Notes under the pieces: model-generated | What the model was told of the DNA's origin: nothing | The model's database searches: none | What the model saw: the letters and a program-made list of their open reading frames with translations, nothing else | Program-made: the position numbers and the translations under genes | Part shown: positions 48,305-59,156 of the stretch, one piece after another | Layout of the letters: each line of letters starts with the position of its first letter | How positions within the stretch are numbered: the first letter of the stretch is position 1 | Source: Hordeum vulgare subsp. vulgare | Taxonomy: Eukaryota > Streptophyta > Magnoliopsida > Poales > Poaceae | DNA length: 64,000 nucleotides | NCBI RefSeq assembly: GCF_904849725.1 | Contig: NC_058519.1 | Coordinates: 185,555,703-185,619,702, forward strand | Direction: 5' to 3'

Positions 48305-50390
48305 AGGAATTATGTTTATAATTTCTATCCTCATGACGGAGAGAGCATAGCTCAAGATTGGGGAACACTGAAATCTTTAATGCTAAAATGTCCTAACCAT
48401 GGGCTCCCCAAAGATATCATTATTACTAATTTCTGTGCTAGGCTCTCTCAAGAGGATAAAGACTTGCTCGATGCTTCCTCTATGGGTTCTTTCACAAACG
48501 AAAGGATTGATGCTAAATGGGAACTCCTTGAAAGAATTCAACACAATACTGAAGATTGGGAGATCGAGAAAGGTAAAGAGTCAGGTATAAATTATGAGTA
48601 TGATTGCAATAAGGCCTTTGTTGAAACTGCAAGTTTTAATAAGTTTAGTGCTAAGTTTGGGCTTGATTATTTTCCTCAAATCTATTGCTTCACATCTTAA
48701 TATGCCTAAGGATAATTGGATCAAGCATCATGAACCATTTAAAGGGATTTGCAAAGAAAATGAAATTGTTAATGATAATTGCAACATGCATGATCCAATT
48801 CCTAAAAATGAAGTTTTATATAAGCATGTTAATTTTTGTGGAGTGGATAGACCTTGTGAAAGGCCTATGATTGAAGAAGAGAAGTATTGTAAGCAACATA
48901 AGCATGAAAGAACAATCACTTGTATTAGATATTTAAATGAAATTGCTAGAGAATTGTGTGGCCTTTATCCTCTTACTTGTGAACTTTGTGGTATAGAGGG
49001 TGACTTTAATTTTCAATGCATGTATTTTCAAAACATAACTGTTAACCAGTTGTGTGGTAACATGATCACTTCTGATCTTTATGATGAACTTACGTTATTT
49101 TTTATGTGTGAAGAATTATCAGAAAAAACTTCTTGGCTAGATGATAATGCCTTAGGAATAAACAACACTTTGCAAAAATGCAATAACTATTGTGTTGTTA
49201 ATTTCCATGAAAATGATTACATAAGTAAGATTAGAAAGGAGGGAACTTTATCAAAGCATAAAAATGTCTCTTATGTTTCCACTAATAAAAAGGAGAGTTT
49301 CTCCCAAGTTTCCCCTATTGTTTCTAATGATAAACCAGAATATGTGGAGAAGCTTCCTCTTCGACCACTCCCTCCTAAGGTGAAGAAGAAGAAAAAGAAT
49401 AGGAGGAAGAGGAACAATAAGGAAGAAGAATGGGTATCAACCTGGCCTGAGCATATTCCTCGCATCAACTTTTATCCTAATGGACATAAATTTATGGAGG
49501 ATAGTGAGCTTGATTGCATTCATTATTATCTTGATGATAAGTCCGTAGGTACTATTGAAGATGATTTTGATTATGATATCATGTTACTTATTGTGATTGG
49601 CAAGATGATGATAATGCTACTTATGATCTTGAAAATATTTTTGGTACCAACTTTGAAAATTATGATATGGAAAGATCTAATCTTGGGGATGATAGGACTG
49701 CAAGTCCTTTACCCATTAGTGATGTGATAATTGATAATTCTTTTGCTAGTAAGAATAAAGACAACATGTGTACAAATATAGTTGCTAGCAATGATAATGC
49801 TCTTCTCTACCATGATGATGTTATAACTCCTATCTATAGTGATTGTAAAGATACCTATGACATAAGGAGAAATTATCCATATGAAACTTGTCATAATCAT
49901 GGAGGGAATTACTTCCTTGTTGAACACCATTTCCCCAATACACGATTAATCTATAGTGTTCAAGTTGTTTATGACAGTCCTACTCCCACTATTACCAATG
50001 AGAAAGATTATGCTTACGTGGAGAGTAAGAGTACCTTTTTGCATGTGGATCATGGTAACAATGCTTTATGTGATACTTATATTGTTGAGTTTATTCATGA
50101 TCCCACTGAAAAATTATTATGAGAAGGGAACATATGCTTATAGATATTTCAATAATATCAAGTTCCCTCTCTTTATGTTGAAGGTTTTGAAGCTGCACTT
50201 GTTTTGCCTTCCTATGCTTATTGCTTCGTTCTTCAATGAATTATTCTATTGCAATATTCCTATGCGTAGGAAGCATGTTAGACTTAAATGTGTTTGGTAT
50301 TTTCTTCTTGATGCTCTCTTTTGTTCTACAACTCTTATTCCTATGAGAGCATCATTAAAATCTTAAGCCTATCTTTATGGCTATAAAGAA

Positions 50391-50413
50391 ACAACTCTAG
50401 GGAGACAACCCAT
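50391..50413 (+). other. Post-gag hairpin (element D copy, diverged)
   Basis: CAACTCTAGGGAGACAACCCATG occupies the place, just after the last gag frame, where NA-1 and E have TTGGGAGGCAACCCAA. The stem is weaker here. Confidence 0.4.
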
Positions 50414-53202
50414 GTTATCTTTACTTTGATTTTTTACTTTCAGTTTTTAGTGGACTTGATGTTTGTTACTACTGTAGAAACATCATTATATCTTTATTTT
50501 TAAGCTTTGTGCCCATTTTTAGCATCCGATTGCAAGAAAGTTCAAAAGTTGTGACATGTTGTCCACAAACAAATTATGTCTGCTTGACAGAAAATTTCAC
50601 CAAAAATCACCAGATCATATTGTTGATCTGAATTTTTTTTACAGTATGCTCTATATAATTTTCTTTCTGGCATCTGTTTTGAGTTTTTTGATTTGAGTTG
50701 CAGAAGTGCCCTGAAACAATTATTTACTACGTGTTGTTCTGTTTTTCCCACATTCTACCATGTTTGGCGTTTTCATTGTTTTGTAAATCTTAAGCTTTCT
50801 TTTTCATTAAAACCTTTTGGCAATCTTGAGAAACATTGGCTATTCATAAAAATCTTTATTTCCAGTAGAGAAATAATTATTTTATTATGGCAACTAACCA
50901 CTCTAATCAGCTTATGATGAGTTTCGTATGAAGGGAGTTTTCAAGTATGCGATGGAAGATGATGAAAGAAGAGCTAGGAGTGTCAAGTGCTCAAGCTTGG
51001 GGATGCCCCCATGCACCCCCAAGAAATATTCAAGGAGACTCAAGCGTCTAAGCTTGGGGATGCCCCCGTGCATCCCCTTCTCCATCAACAATCATCAGTT
51101 CGTCCTTCTCCATGCTATATTTTTATCACTTCATATGTTATGTGCTATGCTTGGAGCGTCCCGCTCTTTACTTTTTAGTTTGTTTTAGTTTTTCTTGCCA
51201 TTCATAATAAGTTGGAACCTATCCTTCTTTGTTTGGGAGAGAAACATGCTCCACTCCATCCTATAACACAACATCGGTTTTCATGCTTATCTTTCCGTGT
51301 GTTCTTTATCTTTTCATAGTTGTTGTCATGCTTAGCTCTTAGTTATCATGCTTATCTTGTTTAAGGAGTTGGCTTGTTGCACTGAGTTGTGTGTCTTGCA
51401 TGAGTAGGTAATTGAGGTTGCTATTTAAGTATAGTAGAAACTTGCAATAGTTTTGAGGTATTGGTTTGAGTAACGTTTGGACTATTAGTGTCAAGAGCTT
51501 GAGCCTATTAGTGATAGGTGTCGTATTTTGGGAAATTCGTGTGTATTTTCAAAAACAAAAAAATAGTTGAGAACTCTAGCTACTAGATGGATTGCTATCC
51601 TCTGGAGGGGTTGGAATATATATAGTACCCTCACGTTATCATGGGTCGAGGATGCGCAAGGATAACCAAACCCCCAAACACTCCTCCTCGAGGTACTTCT
51701 CTCTTTGTGAATCTCCTCACTAGATAGAGAGTTATCGATAATAAGTGAATGAGTTATTCGGACTAATGCGAGTATTTGATTGTTGGCACTTCCACCATCC
51801 ATATTTTGCTAGCCGATTCGTTACCGTGCATTTCCCTTTCTCATCTTGAGAGTTGGTGCAAACTTCGTCAGTGCATCCAAACCCTTGGCATGATACGCTC
51901 TGTCATCATAAGTCTCATTATATCTTTCCTCAAAACAACCACCATACCTACCTATTAAGGAATTTCCATAGCCTTTCCGAGATACATTGCCATGCAACAT
52001 CCACCATCTCATAACTTGATCTTCATGTCATACATGCTTTTGCTTGATCGATGATCCGCATGCTAGTTGGGCCTTGCCCTTATTATTGCTACATGACGCG
52101 CTAGTTTCATTGCATATCCTGCTACACTGGCAGAGGCATACATTTTCATACATCATGATATTTTCATTTGTCTTTATGTTGAGTACTTCTTATAAAGTGT
52201 GAAGATCTTCTTTTTATTCTTGTAAAACATAGAGTGTTGCCCTTAAGTGAGGAAAAGATCCCAAAGAGGACAAATTAAAAGATCCCAAAGAGGACAAATG
52301 AGAGATAAATAGAAAGAGCCAAAGAGGCCACAAAAAATTAAAAATAAAAAGAAAGAAAAAAAAGAAAAAAAAGAGAGAAGGGGGAAAGACTACTATTCCT
52401 TTTGAAATATCCACACTCGTGCTCCATTGTTATATTTGTACTCCATAGAGATTATCTTTCATGCATAACTATGTGGGGACCCTTACACTATAGAACTTGG
52501 CTTGTATATTCCAATGATGAGCATCCTCAAATGAGCTCTAGGTGTTCATGAGCAAGCAAGTTGGATGCACCCCCACTAGTTCCATTGGAGAGCTTACCTT
52601 AGCGCATATGTGCATCTGTTGCATGAAAATCCCTACTCCTCAGATCATATCTATCATTTGACTTTCTCTCGCTTATGGTTGTTTTCATTAATGTGAGCCT
52701 TTCACACCTTTTTTGTCTTCCTTCCCCATCATTATTCTCTTTGCCATCCTAACTGCCAACATATCTTGCTTGGGCTCATCCATTGCATGAGTGCTCAAAG
52801 TCGAAAGGGAGAGGATCATTTTGACTTGTGCCTAACTAGTGGTCTCGGGATGAGTCAAAATAAGATTCAGAAGGAGACCAAGTGTGAATTTTTAGTAGAT
52901 TCAGTTCTCAATTAAACTATAAACTATTTTTATGCTCTAAACTCATCTCCCACTTCTTGCACGCAAACACCATTTGAAGACATTGGAGTCACGGACAGCG
53001 AGAGCTCTTGCACCTTTATGTTCTTACTTTGCTAATTTCAATACTAAATATAGACTCTTGCTTGTTATTGTCTTGACTTGAATTGCATATCTTACTTCCT
53101 TTACTTTGAAGTTCTTATATGTGTGTTAGCATGTCACCACACAAATTATTTGTGTTATCATTTACCTACTCGAGGACAAGCACGAATTAAGCTTGGGAAT
53201 GT
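50414..53202 (+). other. Element D 3' non-coding region
   Basis: No credible coding frame occurs. Two PPT-like hairpin copies lie at 50992-51077 and a block homologous to NA-1/E at about 51780-52010 (ACCACCATACCTACCTATTA). A-rich tracts (52290-52380) and the polypurine tract close the region. The order of blocks is the same as in NA-1. Confidence 0.6.
50992..51077 (+). other. Two tandem PPT-like hairpin copies in element D
   Basis: CAAGCTTGGGGATGCCCCCA (from 50992) and TAAGCTTGGGGATGCCCCCG (from 51049) are each followed by a TGCAYCCCC partner arm. They are spaced 57 bp apart. The first 12 bases equal the polypurine-tract core found next to D, NA-1 and E LTRs. Confidence 0.6.
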
Positions 53203-54641
53203 TGATACGTCCCAAACGTATCTATAATTTCTGCTTGCTCCATGCAAGTTTTGGGTGATATTGCTATGTGTTTTGTACACTTCCATACCTTTTTCAACAT
53301 ATTTGGACTAACCTACTAACTCAGTGCACCCAGTGCCAGTTTATGTCTGCTGATGTCTGTGAATTGCAGGTTCCAGGAGAAAAATGCCACAAAAAATATA
53401 TAAAAAATCAGTGTTCCAGGAGACTCCTGACGGTCGAAGGAGGGCCAGAGGGGGCCACCAGGCCTCCACGCGATCTGGTGGCGCGGCATGCCCCTTGGTC
53501 GTGCGAGGAGGCCACCTAGGTGGGGCCCACCCCCTCTGGTGCCCTACCTTGGCTCCTATTTTTACCCCCGTGGAGGAAACCCTGATTCCAGAACCATTTT
53601 CTCCAGAAGCAATACAGGTCTCCGCCGCCATCACCAACAAGTTTTGGGGTCCAGAATTCCTGTGTCGGCACCATGTCAGGACGGGGAAGTGCCCCCGGAT
53701 TCATCTCCATTGACGTTGCTTCCTCCCTACATGAAGCGGGAGTAGTTCCTCCTTGTGGTTGAGGTCCTCTATAGTAGCTATGTGGTTAATTCTCTCTCCC
53801 ATGTTGTGATCTTGATTCTGATCATAGGCTATGTTAACCTAGGGTGATCCCATGATGTTTCCCATTTTTCTATGTATCGGATTGATGTAATCACTTGATC
53901 TTATCTAGTATAATCCCCGAGACCATGGTGACAGCGGTCTATTGGATATGGATTAGAAGTATATTTTCATGAGTGATTTCCTCTTTTGTGAATTTATTGA
54001 AGATTGAGAGTCTCTTGGTGCTTGTCTTTGAGTATCCTTGAGATACACTGTGGTGATTGTGGTACTCTCTTTGGATGCCCGCGGTGACATTGGGAAATCC
54101 ATAGATGAGAACTATGAACTCTGAGGTGTGCTTTTGTAGCCCTACATAATTCTCGTCCTCTCTTGATCACAAAGGAAAGACCTCCGAGTACGTCACCATT
54201 GCATGTTTTAGTGGAAATATCATGTGATTAGACTATGTTAATGTTGTTGGGAGTTGCCACTAGGGAAACTATGAAGCCTAGGCCTTGTTTATCACCATTG
54301 TTACACCGTTTGTGCTCACTTTTGTCACTTGCTACCTTGCTGTAATTTTTATTACAAATTTATATTACCTTGCTTTGCCACACCTATCACCCATATTTTA
54401 CCATCTCTTCGCCGAACTAGTGCACCTATACAATTTACCATTGTATCAGGTGTGTTGGGGAGACAAGGGACTTCTTGTTTCTTAATTGCAGGGTTGCTTG
54501 AGAGAGACCATCTTCAACCTCTACTTCCGTGAGTTCAAAAACCTTAGGTCATCCACTTGAGGGAAATTGTTGCTTTCCTACAAACTTCTGCGCTTGGACG
54601 CCCAACATAGTCTACAAGAGTAGAAGCGTGCGTAGATATCG
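53203..54641 (+). repeat. Element D 3' LTR
   Basis: A 1,439-bp LTR from TGATACGTCCCAAACGTATC to GCGTAGATATCG. The last base is G instead of A. The target copy CATAC follows at 54642. Confidence 0.85.
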
Positions 54642-54646
54642 CATAC

Positions 54647-55632
54647 TTATGGAAAGGTTGACATCAGGTCTTGTGCACAGCATTGCATACATGATAGAGA
54701 CTATCGCTGAAGCGTAGGGGACGACAGTTATCCTTTCTCTATCTCCTGCAGTCTCTGGGCATTGAGTCTTACTCAACTTCATACCTTGCAGCATAGGCAA
54801 TGACCCTTTCTTGGAGTGTTTCATTTTGAACTTCTTCAATACTTTTGTCAAGGTATGTGTTGTGTGAAAGTCATATTAAATGTCTTGATCTATCTCTATA
54901 TATCTTGATGCCTAATATATAAGCAGCTTCTCCTAGGTCCTTCATTGAAAAACTCTTATTCAAATAATCCTTTACACTTCGCAAAAGTCTTATATTGTTT
55001 CCAATCAACAATATGTCATCCACATATAATATTAGAAACGTTATAGAGCTCCCACTCACTTTCTTGTAAATACAAGCTTCTCCACAAACTTGTAGAAACC
55101 CAAACGCCTTGATCACCTCATCAAAGCATTGATTCCATCTCCGAGATGCTTGCACCAGTCCATAAATGGATTTCTCGAGTTTGCATACTTTCTCAGCATT
55201 CTCTGGATCGACAAAACCTTCTTGTTGCATCAAATACAACTCTTCCTTAAGGGAATCGTTAAGGAACAGTGTTTTGACATCTATCTGCCAAATTTCATAA
55301 TTGAAAAATGTAGCTATTGCTAACATGATTCTGACGGACTTAAGCATCGCTACGGGTGAGAAAGTCTCACCGTAGTCAACTCCTTGAACTTGTGAAAACC
55401 CCTTTTCCACAAGTCAAGCTTTACAGATGGTGATGTTACCCTCCGTGTCCGTCTTCTTCTCAAAGATCCATTTATTCTGAATGGCATTTCGCCCTTCAGG
55501 TAATACTTGCAAAGTCCACGGTTTGTTTTCATACATGGATCCTATCTCGGATTTCATGGCCTCTAACCGTTTGTTGGAATCGAGGCCCACCATCGCTTCT
55601 CCATAGCTCGTAGGTTCATCGTTGTCTAACAA
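54647..55632 (-). pseudogene. Angela-2 reverse transcriptase (Copia RVT_2), frameshifted
   Basis: The 55410-54871 frame (179 residues) holds the central palm: IWQIDVKTLFLND with the first catalytic Asp at about residue 44, KSIYGLVQASRRWN, and the diagnostic YVDD at residues 129-132 (LILYVDDILLIGNN). The preceding piece (55632-55414) has MKSEIGSMYENKPWTL and NAIQNKWIFEKKTD. The following piece (54851-54647) has PYASAIVSIMYAMLCTRPDV and runs into element D. Key residues are intact, but frame changes near 55410 and 54860 break the gene. Confidence 0.85.
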
Positions 55633-55638
55633 GATGAC

Positions 55639-56960
55639 TCACAAGACGGGTTTACCGTACCACTCACGAGCAGTATGTGCCCTTGTCGACCTACGAGGTT
55701 CGATAAAAACTTGATCTGAAGCTACATGATCATCATCAACTTCCTCTTCAACTAATGTAGGCTCCACACAAACATCTTTCTCCGTTGTGCTATTCTCTGG
55801 TTGAAGTAAAAATTCTATAACCTCATCAAGTTCTATCTTCCTCCCACTCAATTCTTTCGAGAGAAACTCTTTCTCAAGAGAAGATCCATTTTTAGTGACA
55901 AACAATTTGCCTTCGGATCTGAGATAGAAGGTATACCCAACTATCTCTTTTGGATATCCTAGAAGACGCATTTCTCCGCTTTGGGTTCCAGCTTTTCAAG
56001 CTGAAGCTTTTTGACATAAGCATCGTATCCCCAAACTTTTAGAAATGACAACATTGGTTTCCTGCCAAACCATGGTTCATATGACGTCGTCTCAACGGAT
56101 TTTTATGGTGCCCTATTTAATGTGAATGCAGGTGTCTCTAATGCATAACCCCAAAATGATAATGGCAAATCGGTAAATGACATCATAGAACGCACCATAT
56201 CTAATAAAGTATGATTAAGGTGTTCGGACACACCATTACGTTATGGTGTACCACATGGCGTCAGTTGTGAAACAATTTCACATTGTCTTAAGTGAGTGCC
56301 AAACTCATAACTCAGATATTGTCCTCCTCGATCATATCGTAGGAATTTGATCTTCTTGTTACAATGACTCTCAACTTCACTCTAAAATTGCTTGAACTTT
56401 TCAAACCCTTCATACTTGTGGTTCATCAAGTAAATATATCCATATCTACTCAAGTCATCTATGAAGGTGAGAAAATAATGATAACCACCACACGCCTTTA
56501 TGATCATTAGTCTGCGCACATCAGTATGTATGATCTCCAATAAGTCACTCGCGTGCTCCATTGTTTTGGAGAATGAAGTCTTAGTCATCTTGCCCATGAG
56601 GCATAGTTCACATGTGTCAAGTGATTCAAAATCAATTGACTCCAAAAGTCCATCAGCATGGAGTTTCTTCATGCATTTTATACCAATATGACCTAAGCGG
56701 CAGTGCCACAAGAAAGTGGTGCCACCATTATCAACTCTATATCTTTTGGCATCAATGTTATGAACATGTGTGTCATCACTATCGAGATTCAATAAGAATA
56801 AACCCCTCACATTGGGTGCATGACCGTAAAAGATATTACTCATATAAATACAACAACCATTATTCTCTAATTTAAATGAGTAACCATCTCGCAATAAACA
56901 AGATCCATATATAATGTTCATGCTTAACGCAGGCACTGAACAACAATTATTTGGGTTCAT
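55639..56960 (-). pseudogene. Angela-2 integrase (Copia), N-terminally truncated
   Basis: From 56960 the frame shows the pre-integrase zinc-finger region (WHCRLGHIGIKCMKKLHADG, later CELCLMGK). The catalytic core follows with IHTDVRRLM (first Asp) and YFLTFIDDLSRYG. Around 56380-55980 the core continues in decayed frames (a GTP-RNGVSE-like motif with an in-frame stop near 56240). The C-terminal part to 55639 includes YPKEIVGYTFYLRSEGKLFV and the RRSTRA motif typical of Copia linkers to RT. Gag and protease upstream were deleted at about 56965. Confidence 0.8.
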
Positions 56961-56965
56961 CGCTA

Positions 56966-58490
56966 ATGACGATCTCAGCCTTCTTGATCCAGCAAGAGGG
57001 GCGAAGAAGTAGAATAATTCTCCGACACCACAGCGACGTGGCAGCGGTGTTGGAGAAGCTGATCCGGCAGGGCTACGTCGTGCACTACTGAATCAAACTA
57101 CGGGACGTGACGAAGTAGTGGAGGGAGAGGGGCTGCATTGTGGCTTATGGTGTGGCTAGCGTCTCTCCTCTCCACTATATATAGGTGGGAGGGAGGGGTG
57201 GCGCCCTAGGGGAAAACCCCTAGGGTTGGCCGGCGGCGCACAAGGGGGAGGAGTCCTCCTCCAATTTAGTTTGGTGGAGGAGGACTCCTCCTCCTAGTAG
57301 GATTGCCCCACCTCTTCTCTATTCGGCACATAGGCCCATGGGGCTGGCTGCCCAGACCACCAGGGGCTCGTGAGGCACCTCTTGGGTCCATGTGGTCCCC
57401 ACCGGGTGGGTGGCCTCTCCAGGTGAACCCCCAGAACCCAGTCGTCGCTCCCGGTACTTTACCGGAAATGCCCAAAATATTTCCAACATCCGAATATACC
57501 TTTCCTATATATCAATCTTCGTCTCTGGACCATTTTGGAACTCCTCGTGAAGTTCGGGATCTCATCCAGGACTTCGAACAATGTTTGGTCACCAACATAC
57601 ATAATTCAACTATACCGAAATGTCACTGAACCTTAAGTGTGCAAACCCTACGGGTTCGAGAACTATGTAGACATGACCGATACACACTCCGGTCAAAAAC
57701 CAATAGCGGCACCTGGATGTCCATATTAGCTCCTACATATTCTGCGAATATCTTTATCAGTTGAATCTCTATGTCAAGGATTCATTTAATCATGTATATT
57801 ACTCCCTTTGTCCTTGTGTATGTTACTTTCCCGAGATTCGATCGTCGGTATCTCTATACCTAGTTCAATCCCGTTACCGATATGTATCTTTACTCGTTTC
57901 GTAATAAAAAATCCCGTGACTAATGCTTTAGCCACATTCTTTCAAGGATTGTTGTAATGTTGAATAATCGAGTGGGCCCTGAGATACCTCTCCATCACAC
58001 GGAGTGGCAAATCCTAGTCTTGATCCATGTTAACTCAACACACACCTTCGGAGATACGTGTAGAGTACCTTTATAGTCACACAGTTACTTTGCGATGTTT
58101 TATACACACAAGGTATTCCTCCGGTGTCAGTGGGTTACATGATCTCATGGTCATAGGAACATATACTTGACATGCAAAAAACAATAGCAATAAACTGACA
58201 CGATCACATGCTACGTACATAGTTTGGGTCTTGCCCATCACATCATTCTCCTAATGATGTGATATCATTATCAAGTGACTACTCTTGTCTATCGCCAGGG
58301 AACCTTGACCATCTTTGATCAACGAGCTAGTCCAATAGAGGCTTACTAGGGACAGTGTGTTGTCTATGTATCCACACATGTATTTGAGTTTCCATTCAAT
58401 ACAATTCTAGCACGGATAATAAACGATTATCTTGAACAAGGAAATATAATAATAACTGTTTTTTATTGCCTCTAGGGCATATTTCCAACA
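56966..58490 (-). repeat. Angela-2 5' LTR, truncated by about 250 bp
   Basis: The LTR end next to C1 (CATATTTCCAACA at 58490) is intact. The internal end is missing: homology with the 3' LTR starts only at ATGACGATCTC (56966, equal to about 40970). The deletion took the last ~250 bp of the LTR, the primer site, gag and protease. Confidence 0.8.
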
Positions 58491-58669
58491 CAGTTCTGCC
58501 AGTTTCGGAAGCAAGACCATCTTCATCAATTCAAGCTTCGGCTCCTGCTCGAGCACCTCTAGTGTCTACACCTCCAGCTCCAGCGACTTCTATAGAAGCC
58601 TTCGCCAACACTCTCTTGTCCACTCCATCATCAGCTACCGGAGGAGATTGGGCCCACAGAGACTCTTAG

Positions 58670-59156
58670 TTCTAGACCTTTGAACTTTTTGGTAACTTGT
58701 TGCCAAAGGGGGGAAGTGTATAGATCAAATAGGCTTTGAGAGGGAGAGCTTTTGCATTTTATTTGCTCTCATTTGGTTTTCAAAACTTTTGGTATTTTGG
58801 AGAACTTTATCCATTTAGAGATGTGTTTGATCATATGCTTTGATTGTTTGATGCTACCACGTTATTACCTTTGAGCTATGTACATGATGACCATTCACTT
58901 GCTTGTTTGGTGTTATGTGTGTTACTATTTATACATATCATTTATGCACACCACCAAGTTGTATGTGACATGGAAGAGTAACCCATGATCCTAATCGATT
59001 GTGCTTTTGCATTCAAACACAAATCATAAATAATGCACAAATTTAGGGGGGCTCTTGCTTTTCACATACTTCTCAAAGCATCGTGCTAATCATTGATTAT
59101 ATCTTTTGTCGAAGCTTTGATCTATATGTTGTCATCAATTACCAAAAATGGGGGAT
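58670..59156 (+). other. C1 3' untranslated region and polypurine tract
   Basis: The stretch after the stop of the second ORF is non-coding, with GTTGCCAAAGGGGGGAAGTG at about 58699-58718, known from ends of Triticeae Copia elements, and the polypurine tract AAAAATGGGGGAT (59144-59156) next to the LTR. Confidence 0.65.

Larger units (their letters stand above)
44702..50366 (+). pseudogene. Element D gag-like polyprotein, split by a solo LTR
   Basis: It starts MEKCTLSLLLGEGRFTTPVV (44702). A stop at 44891-44893 and a frame change near 44975 interrupt the gag core (GLTRDGVMSKLFALSLKGK). After the solo LTR it resumes at 48310 with YVYNFYPHDGESIAQDWGTL and NFCARLSQEDKDLLDASSMG, typical of grass Gypsy gag. 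It then changes frame into a long segment (48705-49600) with paired cysteines (CEKP-like RPCERPMIEEEKYC, LTCELCGIEG), a very basic KKKKKNRRKRNN run and EEWVSTWPEHIPRINFYPNG. A last piece (50110-50366) is hydrophobic (NIKFPLFMLKVLKLHLFCLP). No protease, RT or integrase is seen. Confidence 0.65.
43148..54641 (+). mobile_element. Element D: complete non-autonomous Gypsy element
   Basis: The element is 11,494 bp including a nested 3.2-kb solo LTR, flanked by a perfect TSD, CATAC (43143-43147 and 54642-54646). The LTRs are 43148-44594 and 53203-54641. The primer site fits tRNA-Asp and the polypurine tract is AAGCTTGGGAATGT (53189-53202). It codes for a gag-like protein and a long acidic/basic extension but no polymerase. 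The 3' region shares hairpin modules with NA-1 and E. The 3' LTR ends ATCG rather than ATCA, a point mutation of the terminal CA. Confidence 0.85.
40721..58490 (-). mobile_element. Angela-2: Copia element with partial pol, containing element D
   Basis: On the minus strand the 3' LTR is 42491-40721 (end variant TGATGGGGAAC) and the 5' LTR is truncated (58490-56966). Between them lie integrase, reverse transcriptase and RNase H pieces, interrupted by D at 43148-54641. Gag and protease are absent. The flanks CAACT (40716-40720) and CAGTT (58491-58495) differ at two transition-type positions and may be a decayed TSD. Without D the element is about 6.3 kb. Confidence 0.8.
34819..58669 (+). pseudogene. 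C1 second ORF, unknown function, split by three insertions
   Basis: Pieces in order are 34819-35072 (MSSSQGSQNNSSEASAEMNS, Ser/Pro-rich), 36644-36839 (acidic EASDEEEEEIPTEV, then basic PPPKKKKL), 39305-40680 and 58491-58669 (Pro/Ala/Ser tail ending TGGDWAHRDS). The central part is the best conserved, with EHREQQDFYE-like RFHTREQQDFYETVLLDKN, YAKWEYIKANEDYFPDVREN and IMRYTLMPKSGDDN. Stops occur at 39934-39936 and near 40042. Related hypothetical proteins are common in Triticeae repeats. No enzymatic motif is recognised. Its place before the PPT and 3' LTR marks it as part of C1. Confidence 0.55.
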
